Assembly: GCA_021737205.1 (NCBI GenBank) | Contig: JAIPEK010000143.1 | Location: 1-6,195, forward strand | From: Desulfarculaceae bacterium | GTDB lineage: Bacteria; Desulfobacterota; Desulfobacteria; Desulfobacterales; Desulfobacteraceae | Direction: 5' to 3' | DNA length: 6,195 bases | The notes under the pieces: generated by a model | What the model saw: only the letters and a program-made list of their open reading frames with translations | Told to the model about the DNA's origin: nothing | Databases searched by the model: none | Made by a program: the position numbers and the translations under genes | Shown: positions 1 to 6,056 of the stretch, one piece after another | How positions within the stretch are numbered: the first letter of the stretch is position 1 | Layout: every line of letters starts with the position of its first letter

Positions 1-7
1 AGTCCAT
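1..7 (-). CDS. Possible first codons of a leftward gene (partial)
   Basis: Read on the minus strand, the left edge shows a purine-rich GAGGGG stretch (17 down to 12) followed by two consecutive ATG codons (10-8 and 7-5). GAGG lies 6 nt from the ATG at 7-5, which is normal ribosome-binding spacing. Only ATG, GAC and one further base are in the window, so no product can be named. The arrangement would make the intergenic region up to 517 a divergent promoter region. This is a signal-level guess: AG-rich stretches before ATG occur by chance. Confidence 0.25.
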
Positions 8-71
8 CATTCCCCTCTGTTTTTCGTTTTGTTACAGGATCATCAATAGTCAGTGTACAGAAAAAATCCAA
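8..71. other. Intergenic stretch left of the fold-back element
   Basis: This is AT-rich sequence with no credible open reading frame. It would contain the leader and promoter of a leftward gene, if one exists. No convincing -35/-10 pair at normal spacing was found on either strand. The last four bases, CCAA (68-71), recur at 426-429 just past the other end of the fold-back element and could be a short target duplication. Confidence 0.4.
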
Positions 72-103
72 CCTGGTAAACCCATGAAAACCGGTTTACC
101 AGG
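72..103. repeat. Perfect 11-bp-stem palindrome at left end of the element
   Basis: CCTGGTAAACC (72-82) is the exact reverse complement of GGTTTACCAGG (93-103), with a 10-nt loop. A second copy of most of this unit lies at 395-422, matching the first 28 nt in all but two positions, but its own hairpin is reduced to 7 bp (399-405 with 416-422). The right arm of this hairpin can pair instead with 395-405, so the local hairpin and the long-range terminal stem are mutually exclusive. It could also be a dyad operator for a regulator, but the similarity between the two ends extends beyond the dyad, which favours an element end. Confidence 0.7.
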
Positions 104-119
104 GCGATTGTATGAAATT
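76..119 (+). repeat. Left terminal inverted repeat
   Basis: This is the left arm of the outer inverted repeat and pairs with 379-422. Positions 93-106 pair perfectly with 392-405, and 112-119 pair perfectly with 379-386. The five positions between (107-111) hold three G-T wobbles and two mismatches. Positions 76-82 pair with 416-422. Hand counting gives about 32 identities in 44 between this arm and the reverse complement of the other. Confidence 0.65.
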
Positions 120-219
120 GTTTTCTTCTCTTTAAGCCGCGTTTCGGGCTGTTCTTCTGAACTGGTTTATGGCACGAGCAGAGGCAGCAGACGATCCGGT
201 GTAACCTGGAACGGGTTTC

Positions 220-265
220 AATGTCGGTCGGTTAGCGGTCACACGACGTGACCGGTTCCGACATT
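220..265. repeat. Central hairpin 1
   Basis: The outer 8-bp stem pairs 220-227 (AATGTCGG) with 258-265 (CCGACATT). The inner 7-bp stem pairs 236-242 (CGGTCAC) with 248-254 (GTGACCG) around a 5-nt loop. An asymmetric internal loop (228-235 against 255-257) separates them. The hairpin ends exactly where hairpin 2 begins. No T-run follows, so it is not an intrinsic terminator. Confidence 0.7.
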
Positions 266-300
266 GCCCTCGGAGCAAATCATGGATGATTTGCGAGGGC
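266..300. repeat. Central hairpin 2, 15-bp stem with a 3-nt bulge
   Basis: GCCCTC (266-271) pairs with GAGGGC (295-300). After a bulge of three bases (272-274), GCAAATCAT (275-283) pairs with ATGATTTGC (286-294). The tip is only 2 nt, so the last one or two pairs probably open. It directly abuts hairpin 1 and is the strongest local fold in the window. It lacks a trailing T-run and has no gene just upstream, which argues against a terminator. Confidence 0.75.
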
Positions 301-378
301 CGAAGGCAAACGTATGTTTACATGAGTGGAAGGTTATGCCGGTTCGGCTGCTGCCGGGAACATTGCACGGACTCACAA

Positions 379-422
379 AATTTCATGAGGCCGCCCTGGT
401 AAACCCGTGAAAAGCGGTTTAC
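379..422 (-). repeat. Right terminal inverted repeat
   Basis: This is the right arm of the outer inverted repeat, the partner of 76-119. It contains the second copy of the CCTGGTAAACC unit (395-405). Compared with the left end, the palindrome here has decayed (422-425 no longer match), which fits independent drift of two element ends. Its final bases form a -35-like TTTACA at 418-423. Confidence 0.65.
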
Positions 423-446
423 ACGCCAAGGATTTTCTTATACACT
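418..446 (+). promoter_or_regulatory. Candidate sigma-70 promoter for the YhaO/YhaN operon
   Basis: TTTACA (418-423, five of six consensus -35 bases) is separated by 17 nt from TACACT (441-446, four of six -10 bases). TATACA at 439-444 is an alternative -10 with a 15-nt spacer. Transcription would start near 453, giving a leader of about 65 nt before the ATG at 518. The -35 box lies inside the right terminal repeat and the -10 outside it, so the promoter would span the element junction. This is a consensus match only. Confidence 0.4.
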
Positions 447-517
447 CCTTTGGGAAACCGGAGAGGACCGTCTCGCCCCGGCCAAACCCGAACGTGCACA
501 GGATAAGAAAAACCGAC

Positions 518-1780
518 ATGACCCGATTTTCTTTCATTCACGCGCCAGACATTCACCTGGACAGCCCGCTTTTGAACCTTGAAAAGTACGAAGGCGCCCC
601 CGTGGACCTGTTACGATCCGCCGTCCGGAAATCCCTGACAGACCTGGTGAATCTTGCCATCGAGCAAAAAGTGGATTTTGTTATCATCTCCGGTGATCTG
701 TACGACGGGGACTGGCCGGACTACAACACGGGCCTTTTTTTCATCTCCCAAATGGCCCGCCTTTCCGCCGAGAACATACGGGTTTTTATCGTGCTCGGCA
801 ACCATGATGCAAAAAGCAGGATTACCCGGTCCCTCCGCCTTCCGGCCAATGTCCGCGTGTTCTCTGCGGAAAGACCCGAAACCGTCACAATCGAGGACAT
901 CGGTGTGGCCGTTCACGGCAGAAGTTTCCCCACGCAGTCGGTGACGGAAAACATGAGCCTTGGATACCCGGATCGTGTTTCCGGCTGTTTCAATATCGGC
1001 ATGCTGCACACATCCCTGACCGGCCGGCAGGGGCACGAGAATTATGCCCCGTGCAGCGCGGAAGACCTGAAATCAAAAGAGTATGACTACTGGGCCCTGG
1101 GACATGTGCACACCCGGGAGATTGTCAGCCGGGATCCGCTGATCGTTTTTCCCGGCAACATACAGGGCAGGCATGCAAAAGAGGACGGGGAAAAAGGATG
1201 CATGCAGATCACTGTCCCGGGCGCTGGACATACGGACCTGAAGTTCCATGCCATTGACCGCATCCGGTGGGAGAGGCTCAGCCTGAGCGCACAGGGACTT
1301 TCCACGGAACTTGAGATAGTGGATGCAGTACTGGATCAAATCCGGCACTTGTCCGAAGACCGGTTTATCGCCGTGCGGGTTTGTGTCACGGATGTTTCTT
1401 CCGAACTCACCGGGCTCAAGGCATCAAAGGAAAAGTGGACCAACGAAATCCGGGCAGGCGCGGTGGAAATCGGCCAAGGCCGGATCTGGATCGAAAAAGT
1501 CGCGTTTGAATATGCACAAAGACAAAGGACGCTGTCCGAACTGCCTGCGGTGTCGGAAATCCATGCCGTCTGCAGTGAGGCAAGGGGGGAAGGGAACTTG
1601 TCCGAAAAGCTTTTCAAGGAGCTCGACCCGCTTTTGAAAAAACTGCCGGTGGAACTTTCCGAACGGCTGGGTCTCCGTTCGGATCAAGAATCCGAGTGGT
1701 TCACCGAGGTACTCGACCGGGCCGAAGACATTCTGATGAACAGGATTTCAGGGCAAACCCCTGGAAACACGAATCAATGA
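518..1780 (+). CDS. YhaO/SbcD-type metallophosphoesterase, DNA repair nuclease subunit
   Basis: The 420-residue protein is a calcineurin-like metallophosphoesterase of the SbcD/Mre11/YhaO class, expected to be a cytoplasmic Mn-dependent DNA nuclease. All metal-site motifs are visible: D11-x-H13 near the N terminus, G59-D60, GNHD at 94-97, H164 in MLHTS, and GHVH at 195-198. The catalytic domain fills about residues 1-240. The remainder is a family-typical C-terminal region, probably for binding the ATPase partner. Length fits YhaO proteins (about 400-420). I chose the ATG at 518 because the fold begins immediately after it (FSFIHAPDIHLDSP). An in-frame GTG at 407 would add 37 residues without family character and start inside the fold-back element. 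The ribosome site is weak: AGGA at 500-503 is 14 nt from the ATG. The stop overlaps the start of the ATPase gene by 4 nt. General SbcD is the alternative; the partner's type favours YhaO. Confidence 0.95.
   Translation: MTRFSFIHAPDIHLDSPLLNLEKYEGAPVDLLRSAVRKSLTDLVNLAIEQKVDFVIISGDLYDGDWPDYNTGLFFISQMARLSAENIRVFIVLGNHDAKSRITRSLRLPANVRVFSAERPETVTIEDIGVAVHGRSFPTQSVTENMSLGYPDRVSGCFNIGMLHTSLTGRQGHENYAPCSAEDLKSKEYDYWALGHVHTREIVSRDPLIVFPGNIQGRHAKEDGEKGCMQITVPGAGHTDLKFHAIDRIRWERLSLSAQGLSTELEIVDAVLDQIRHLSEDRFIAVRVCVTDVSSELTGLKASKEKWTNEIRAGAVEIGQGRIWIEKVAFEYAQRQRTLSELPAVSEIHAVCSEARGEGNLSEKLFKELDPLLKKLPVELSERLGLRSDQESEWFTEVLDRAEDILMNRISGQTPGNTNQ
1777..1780 (+). promoter_or_regulatory. ATGA stop/start overlap (translational coupling)
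   Basis: The ATG of the ATPase gene (1777-1779) overlaps the TGA of the nuclease gene (1778-1780). Only a weak GGAA (1763-1766) lies upstream, so reinitiation by ribosomes finishing the first gene probably sets the ratio of the two subunits. The reading frame is open upstream to 1696, but the ATP-binding domain starts directly at this ATG. Confidence 0.8.
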
Positions 1781-4700
1781 GAATCAAAAGACTGGATCTG
1801 ACGGCGTTCGGCCCGTTTACAGACAGATCACTCGAATTTGACGGACCGGACACGGATTATCATATCATATACGGGCCCAACGAGGCCGGGAAAAGCTCGG
1901 CGCTCAGGGCGTTGAGACAGTTGTTTTTCGGTATTCCCGAGCAGTCGGCGGACGACTTCATCCACCCCTACCGGAAGCTGAGAATCGGGGGCACCATAGA
2001 GTCCAAAGACCGCGGAGAGCTTTCGTTCATCCGCAGAAAGGCCCGCAAGGTATCCCTGACGTATCCGGATGACAAAACCCCCATGGATGAATCCACAGCC
2101 GGTGAAATGATGGGCCATATCGAGCCGCAATTGTTTGAAACCATGTTCGGGATTGACCATGAAACCCTTGTCCGGGGCGGGCGGGAGATTCTCAACGGAG
2201 AAGGCGCCACAGGGGAGATTCTTTTCTCGGCAGGCGCCGGGCTTGCCGATTTGAGACGCATCCAGACCGATTTTGCCCAAAAAGCCGAGGCGCTGTTTAA
2301 AAAAGGAGGGAAAAACCCGGTCATCAATGAAACCGTGTCCGCGGTTTCAGGGCTTAAAAAAGAAATTGCACGGGAACAGCTTTCCGAAAAAGAATACGAG
2401 GAAACCTATACCGCGCTGAAAGACTTTGAAAGCAAGGCGGATGATCTTTCTTCAAAAATCCGGGAAAAAAGAAAACGGCTTAACCACCTGCAGCGGATTT
2501 TCAACTCCTTTGACGCCATTGCAAGGCGGCGGGAAATCCTGGAAAAGCTGGACACCATGGCCCGAAGAGATACGGATTCAAAAGGGGCGAACGATAAGAT
2601 CATTTCCAGAAAGGAGCCCGTGACGGCTCTCTACCAGGAACTGGGAGCCATAGACCGGAACACAAAAGAAAAGGTTCGGCTCAAATCCGACCTGGAAGGG
2701 TTTCAAAGGGAGGCTGTTGACATTCTCCGGCGGCTGGGCAGGGATATTCCCATAGAAGAGGCCGAAAGTCTGAGGGTTTCAAAAGAACGGGAGTTCTCCA
2801 TCAAAAAGGAGGGTGGTGAACTGTCCCGGTTTTTGATTGAATATGACGGACTTGAAAAGGAAATAGCCCGGAAAGATCGGAAAATCAAAGACTTGAAGGA
2901 AAAGTCGGAAAAGGCCGTGCGGGTTCCGGATTACAAATCCCTTGAAGCTTGCATGAAAAAGGCGCTGGACGAGGGGAGCATAGAGCACAGATACCGGGAA
3001 AAGCTCGAAGAAATCGAGAGTATGAACCGGGAGTTCCAGGACAATTTCATGTATCTCAAGGGCCTGGGAGAGGAATTCGAAAAAGACCCGGAACGGTTTT
3101 TCAACATCAAGGTTCCGCCCATGGAAGCCATTGAAACATACGAGAAGGAATTCCGTGACTTGGAAACGGCCATGGGCGGTATCCGGGAAAAACTCTCCGC
3201 CAAGGACAGGGAAATCGCCGCCGCCGAGATGGAGCTCAGTGTCATAGAGCTTTCCGGGCCGGTGCCCACGGAAAAAGAACTCACCGATCTTCGTGAAACC
3301 AGGGACCGGGGCTGGATCATCATCAGGAAACTTCTTTCCGGCCGGCAACAAGCCCGGGCCGAGGCGGACGCTTTCGCAGAACGATTCCACGGCTGTGACG
3401 GAATCGAAAGTGCATACGAACACAGTGTCCGCCAGGCGGATGATATGTCGGACAGGCTCAGGCTCATCTCGGATCAGGCCGCCAAAAAGGCGTCCGCCCG
3501 GTCGCAGAAGCAAAAACTGGAAAAGGAGAGAAAGTCACTCGAGAAGGAGAAAGAAGAGATATCGGCCCGTATGGAAAGCTTGACACTGGAGTGGCAAAGA
3601 ATCTGGGAGGCGGCGCCGGTGAACCCGGATTCTCCTGCGGATATGCGCCACTGGCTGCTCCGGTACCGGAATGCAGCTTCCGTGATGCGGGAGATCGGCA
3701 AAAAGAAGGTTCAGGCCGGAAAAGACAAAGACCGGATCGAAGAGTTGAAAAAAGAACTCTCTGATCATCTGGCGCAAATTTACGGAAAGGAACCGGAAAA
3801 AGAAGCCTCGCTTGAAACGCTTGTCCGGTACGGCGGAAAAGCAGTGGAACAATTCAGGGGCATGGAAAAAGATGCCGCTTTCCTGGAAAAAGAGATTGCC
3901 GACCTTACGGCGGATTTGAATTCCGCTCTTGAGAGGAAAAAAGCCCTTGAAACGCGGATCGGCACGAAAAAGGAGGCTTGGGGAAAACTTGTGGCCCCGC
4001 TCGGGCTTTCAAAAGATGCATCCCCGGAACTTGCCGCCGAGATGTTGGAGGAACACCGGGCCCTGTTTGAAAAAATCAGCGCTCTTGAAAGGACACGGGG
4101 AAGGCTGGGCCGGATCGAAAGGGAAAAAACGGAATTTGAAACCAGGGTGGCCCGTCTTGTGGGAGAAATGGGCTACGTAAAACCCGGGGCGGATGCCCGT
4201 GCCGATGTGGAGATGTTGAATTCAATGCTGTCTGCAGCCGAAAGAGAGGTGGAGGAACAAACCAAGCTGAAACGGGAGCTGGAGCAGCGGGAAAAAGAAA
4301 TCCACCGCCACAGCAGGGGACGTACCCTTCAGGAGTTTACCCGGGAGGTGTTGTCCTATGACCCGGACGACCTTGAGCCGCAGATCCGGACCCTTGAGGG
4401 GGATCTGAGGGAGCTTGAAAACTCGAAAGCGGCAGTGGACAGAAAGACCGGTGAAAAAAAGACCGAGCTTGCCGCAATGGACGGTTCTTCCAAAGCGCTC
4501 GATCTTCTGGAGCACAAGGAATCCCTTCTTTCACAGCTTGAAACGTACACGGAACAGTATGCCGCCTGGAAGGTGGCTTCCGCCCTTTTGCAAAAGGCGG
4601 TGGAACGGTTCAGGGAAAAAAACCAGGAACAGCTTCTCACCCGGTCCGGAGAAATATTCCGTACCCTTACCCTGCAGGGTTTCGACCACATCCGCGTCGA

Positions 4701-5037
4701 TTTCACCGGATCGGACAAAGCCGCCATTGCCGGTGTGAGATCCGGGACCGGGGAGTCGGTTTTCCCGGAAGGTATGAGCTCCGGCACCCGGGATCAGCTC
4801 TATCTGGCATTGCGGATCGCCAGCATTGAAAAGTACATCCACGCTTTCGAGCCGCTTCCGTTTATCGTGGATGACATCCTTGTGCAGTTTGACGGCGAAC
4901 GGGCAAAAGCGGCTTTCCAGGTCCTGGGTGAATTGTCCGGCAAAACCCAGGTGATCTTCTTTACCCACAACCGTCATTTTGTAGATATTGCAGGGGAAAA
5001 CACCGGCGCCCTTCGGCCATTTGTCCATGAGCTGTAG
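1777..5037 (+). CDS. YhaN-type coiled-coil AAA/ABC ATPase (SbcC/Rad50-like)
   Basis: The 1086-residue protein has a split ABC ATPase head, as in Rad50, SbcC and SMC proteins. The N-terminal half-head has Walker A at 33-41 (GPNEAGKSS), then YhaN-like stretches FIHPYRKLRIGG (61-72) and MFGIDHET (123-130). The C-terminal half-head has the signature MSSGTRDQLYLALRIA (1000-1015), Walker B LPFIVDD (1028-1034) and H-loop histidine 1064. Between about 165 and 960 lie long, charged coiled-coil segments broken at VPP (446-448), PVPT (495-498), the W-rich stretch around 610-626 and APLGL (740-744). RDRGW (509-513) is also reminiscent of YhaN. There are only two cysteines (392 and 540) and no CxxC, so a Rad50 zinc hook is absent. 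The second Walker B acidic residue is D1034 rather than glutamate; I believe this is usual in YhaN, from memory. It should clamp DNA and gate the upstream nuclease using ATP. An SMC-like protein outside YhaN is less likely. Confidence 0.96.
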   Translation: MRIKRLDLTAFGPFTDRSLEFDGPDTDYHIIYGPNEAGKSSALRALRQLFFGIPEQSADDFIHPYRKLRIGGTIESKDRGELSFIRRKARKVSLTYPDDKTPMDESTAGEMMGHIEPQLFETMFGIDHETLVRGGREILNGEGATGEILFSAGAGLADLRRIQTDFAQKAEALFKKGGKNPVINETVSAVSGLKKEIAREQLSEKEYEETYTALKDFESKADDLSSKIREKRKRLNHLQRIFNSFDAIARRREILEKLDTMARRDTDSKGANDKIISRKEPVTALYQELGAIDRNTKEKVRLKSDLEGFQREAVDILRRLGRDIPIEEAESLRVSKEREFSIKKEGGELSRFLIEYDGLEKEIARKDRKIKDLKEKSEKAVRVPDYKSLEACMKKALDEGSIEHRYREKLEEIESMNREFQDNFMYLKGLGEEFEKDPERFFNIKVPPMEAIETYEKEFRDLETAMGGIREKLSAKDREIAAAEMELSVIELSGPVPTEKELTDLRETRDRGWIIIRKLLSGRQQARAEADAFAERFHGCDGIESAYEHSVRQADDMSDRLRLISDQAAKKASARSQKQKLEKERKSLEKEKEEISARMESLTLEWQRIWEAAPVNPDSPADMRHWLLRYRNAASVMREIGKKKVQAGKDKDRIEELKKELSDHLAQIYGKEPEKEASLETLVRYGGKAVEQFRGMEKDAAFLEKEIADLTADLNSALERKKALETRIGTKKEAWGKLVAPLGLSKDASPELAAEMLEEHRALFEKISALERTRGRLGRIEREKTEFETRVARLVGEMGYVKPGADARADVEMLNSMLSAAEREVEEQTKLKRELEQREKEIHRHSRGRTLQEFTREVLSYDPDDLEPQIRTLEGDLRELENSKAAVDRKTGEKKTELAAMDGSSKALDLLEHKESLLSQLETYTEQYAAWKVASALLQKAVERFREKNQEQLLTRSGEIFRTLTLQGFDHIRVDFTGSDKAAIAGVRSGTGESVFPEGMSSGTRDQLYLALRIASIEKYIHAFEPLPFIVDDILVQFDGERAKAAFQVLGELSGKTQVIFFTHNRHFVDIAGENTGALRPFVHEL

Positions 5038-5050
5038 AATCTTTTTGTTG

Positions 5051-5099
5051 TTGACACGCCGTGAAAGTTTTGATAGCGAAGGAGCGTATATTGTAGTAT
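5051..5099 (+). promoter_or_regulatory. Candidate promoter(s) for the zinc-ribbon/HAMP gene
   Basis: The 104-bp gap after the ATPase gene holds two overlapping candidates. One has a perfect -35 TTGACA (5051-5056), a 17-nt spacer and TAGCGA (5074-5079) preceded by TGA, an extended -10 feature; the -10 itself is poor. The other is TTGATA (5070-5075), an 18-nt spacer and TAGTAT (5094-5099). TATATT (5087-5092) is a better -10 but lacks a partner at proper spacing. I see no intrinsic terminator after the ATPase stop, so some read-through from the operon is possible. Confidence 0.35.
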
Positions 5100-5127
5100 T
5101 GGGGAGGTCCGCTCAAAAATTATATCC

Positions 5128-5133
5128 AAGGAG
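5128..5133 (+). promoter_or_regulatory. Strong ribosome binding site AAGGAG
   Basis: AAGGAG lies 8 nt before the ATG at 5142, near-ideal spacing. It fixes the start of the zinc-ribbon/HAMP protein and is clearly stronger than the sites of the two repair genes. Confidence 0.85.
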
Positions 5134-5141
5134 ATGACATA

Positions 5142-6053
5142 ATGATCCATGTCGTTTGTGAATCCTGCGGGAAAGAGTACAAGCTTGATCCGAATATCGT
5201 CCGTTCCGGTAATGCCAGTTTCGCCTGCAAAAGCTGCGGTCATTCCAATGCTCTGGCCCCTTATCTGTCCAAAGATGATCCGGATGTACAGCGTACTGCG
5301 AATGAACCGGCTGAAGAACCCGCCGACTCTTCGGAACCGGAAACCCGGAAAGTACCTTTCAGCCGGAGACTGCAGGTCAAGATGAATGCCGTGCTGATTC
5401 CCCTGATTATTCTCATTATGGGCGGATTTACAGCGGTGAACTACTACACCATCAAACAGGACATGAACGAGAAGATCGAAAACGCCTCCGAAATTGTCAG
5501 CCAGCGCCTTTCCAATTACCTGGTGGAAGCGTTCTGGGCCCTGGATGATGAAATTCTGAGCGAATCTTTGAAGTCCGAAATGATGGACAAACGGATTTAT
5601 GCCATCAATCTCATCGACCGGAACGGGAAAAAGGTCTACATGGGATTCAAACGCGACGACCAGTGGGGGATCGTAAAGAATGACGCCCCCGTGACCGGCA
5701 GTTACGCAAAGGAGCGGGAACCGATTGTAAAGGGCGAGGACGAAATCGGATACGTAGAGGTCTTTTTCACGTCCAAGTTCCTCAAAGAGCAGCTTCAAAG
5801 ATCCATGATCAATATCGTCATCACCGCGGTGGCGTTGCTGCTGGCTGTATTTGCCTGTGTGTTCTTTGTGGTCAAGCAGATGGTGGTCTCCCCCATCGCC
5901 AACCTGACCGATCTTGCCGACCGGATCAGCGTGGGCAATCTCGATATAGAGATCCCCAAGGAGTCCAAGGACGAAATCGGTGCCCTTGCCGAAGCATTCG
6001 AACGGATGCGGGTGAGCATGGTGTTTGCCATCAAGCAGCTGCGGAAAAAATAA
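5142..6053 (+). CDS. Zinc-ribbon, two-TM, HAMP-domain sensor-like protein without output domain
   Basis: The 303-residue inner-membrane protein begins with an MJ0042-type zinc ribbon (C6-x2-C9 and C29-x2-C32). An acidic, proline-rich linker (about 45-72) leads to a first transmembrane helix (about 83-102). Residues 103-221 form an extracytoplasmic domain resembling the single-Cache-like sensor regions of deltaproteobacterial kinases (YAINLIDRNGKKVYMG, later GYVEVFFTSKF). A second helix (about 222-244) is followed by a HAMP domain with its conserved proline (P251) and DEIG motif (277-280). The protein stops about 20 residues after that motif, with no kinase, methyl-accepting, cyclase or GGDEF domain. 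The zinc ribbon and HAMP would both face the cytoplasm. It may pass a signal to a partner protein through HAMP or the ribbon. The end is natural-looking: no kinase-like sequence follows in any forward frame before the convergent gene. Domain calls are firm for the ribbon and HAMP, tentative for Cache. Confidence 0.93.
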   Translation: MIHVVCESCGKEYKLDPNIVRSGNASFACKSCGHSNALAPYLSKDDPDVQRTANEPAEEPADSSEPETRKVPFSRRLQVKMNAVLIPLIILIMGGFTAVNYYTIKQDMNEKIENASEIVSQRLSNYLVEAFWALDDEILSESLKSEMMDKRIYAINLIDRNGKKVYMGFKRDDQWGIVKNDAPVTGSYAKEREPIVKGEDEIGYVEVFFTSKFLKEQLQRSMINIVITAVALLLAVFACVFFVVKQMVVSPIANLTDLADRISVGNLDIEIPKESKDEIGALAEAFERMRVSMVFAIKQLRKK

Positions 6054-6056
6054 CGG

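Larger units (their letters stand above)
183..355. repeat. Inner inverted repeat enclosing the central hairpins
   Basis: Positions 183-207 pair with 331-355 over 25 positions with no gap: 21 Watson-Crick pairs, two G-T wobbles in the middle (200:338 and 201:337) and two mismatches (191:347 and 195:343). A further short helix, 216-219 with 302-305, may close the junction in front of the two central hairpins. The result is a multi-branched fold with a long basal stem. The tolerated wobbles suit an RNA fold, but they also arise from ordinary transitions in DNA repeats. Confidence 0.6.
72..425. repeat. Fold-back (MITE-like) element or structured RNA locus, about 354 bp
   Basis: This non-coding block is organised as nested inverted repeats. 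The outer arms are 76-119 and 379-422. They are equal in length (44 nt) and pair without gaps: 7 bp, a symmetric 10-nt internal loop, 14 perfect bp, a 5-nt patch with three G-T pairs, then 8 perfect bp. The inner arms are 183-207 and 331-355. Two hairpins, 220-265 and 266-300, sit back to back at the centre. CCAA occurs immediately outside both ends (68-71 and 426-429), as a target-site duplication would, although 4 bp can match by chance. There is no transposase. A non-autonomous mobile element is the simplest reading; a multi-branched RNA is the main alternative. The stretch 120-182 is the least structured part, with only a weak hairpin near 135-150. Confidence 0.6.

Noticed and set aside
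170..185. Sigma-54 promoter, suggested by TGGCAC at 170-175 and the nearby NtrC-type gene
   Set aside because: The GC doublet expected 10 nt after GG is one base off (184-185) and the TTGC box is absent.
84..251. A 55-codon open frame (MKTGLPGR...) starting in the left palindrome loop
   Set aside because: It has no ribosome binding site, reads through the palindromes of the element, and has an arginine/serine-rich composition typical of chance frames. The matching GTG-AAA start in the right copy is a by-product of the repeat.
220..300. Intrinsic terminator(s)
   Set aside because: The two hairpins are strong, but neither is followed by a T-run and no gene ends just upstream on either strand.
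72..422. CRISPR array from the repeated CCTGGTAAACC unit
   Set aside because: There are only two copies, more than 300 bp apart and related mainly as inverted arms, with no regular spacer pattern.
72..425. Retron non-coding RNA, prompted by inverted repeats around a hairpin-rich core
   Set aside because: No reverse transcriptase is nearby; the next gene is a DNA repair nuclease with its own well-known partner.
407..517. In-frame N-terminal extension of the nuclease gene from a GTG at 407
   Set aside because: The 37 extra residues have no metallophosphoesterase character, the GTG lies in the loop of the element's right-end repeat without a ribosome site, and it would precede the candidate promoter's start point. 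The ATG at 518 begins right at the fold.
1696..1776. Earlier start of the ATPase at 1696
   Set aside because: The 27 extra residues overlap the nuclease gene deeply and precede the usual N terminus of the family. The ATG at 1777 gives the standard ATGA overlap and opens directly into the ATPase domain.
2779..3513. Long minus-strand open frame of 244 codons inside the ATPase gene
   Set aside because: It is a shadow of the biased codon use in the coiled-coil region, shows no recognisable domain, and the sense strand is clearly coding.
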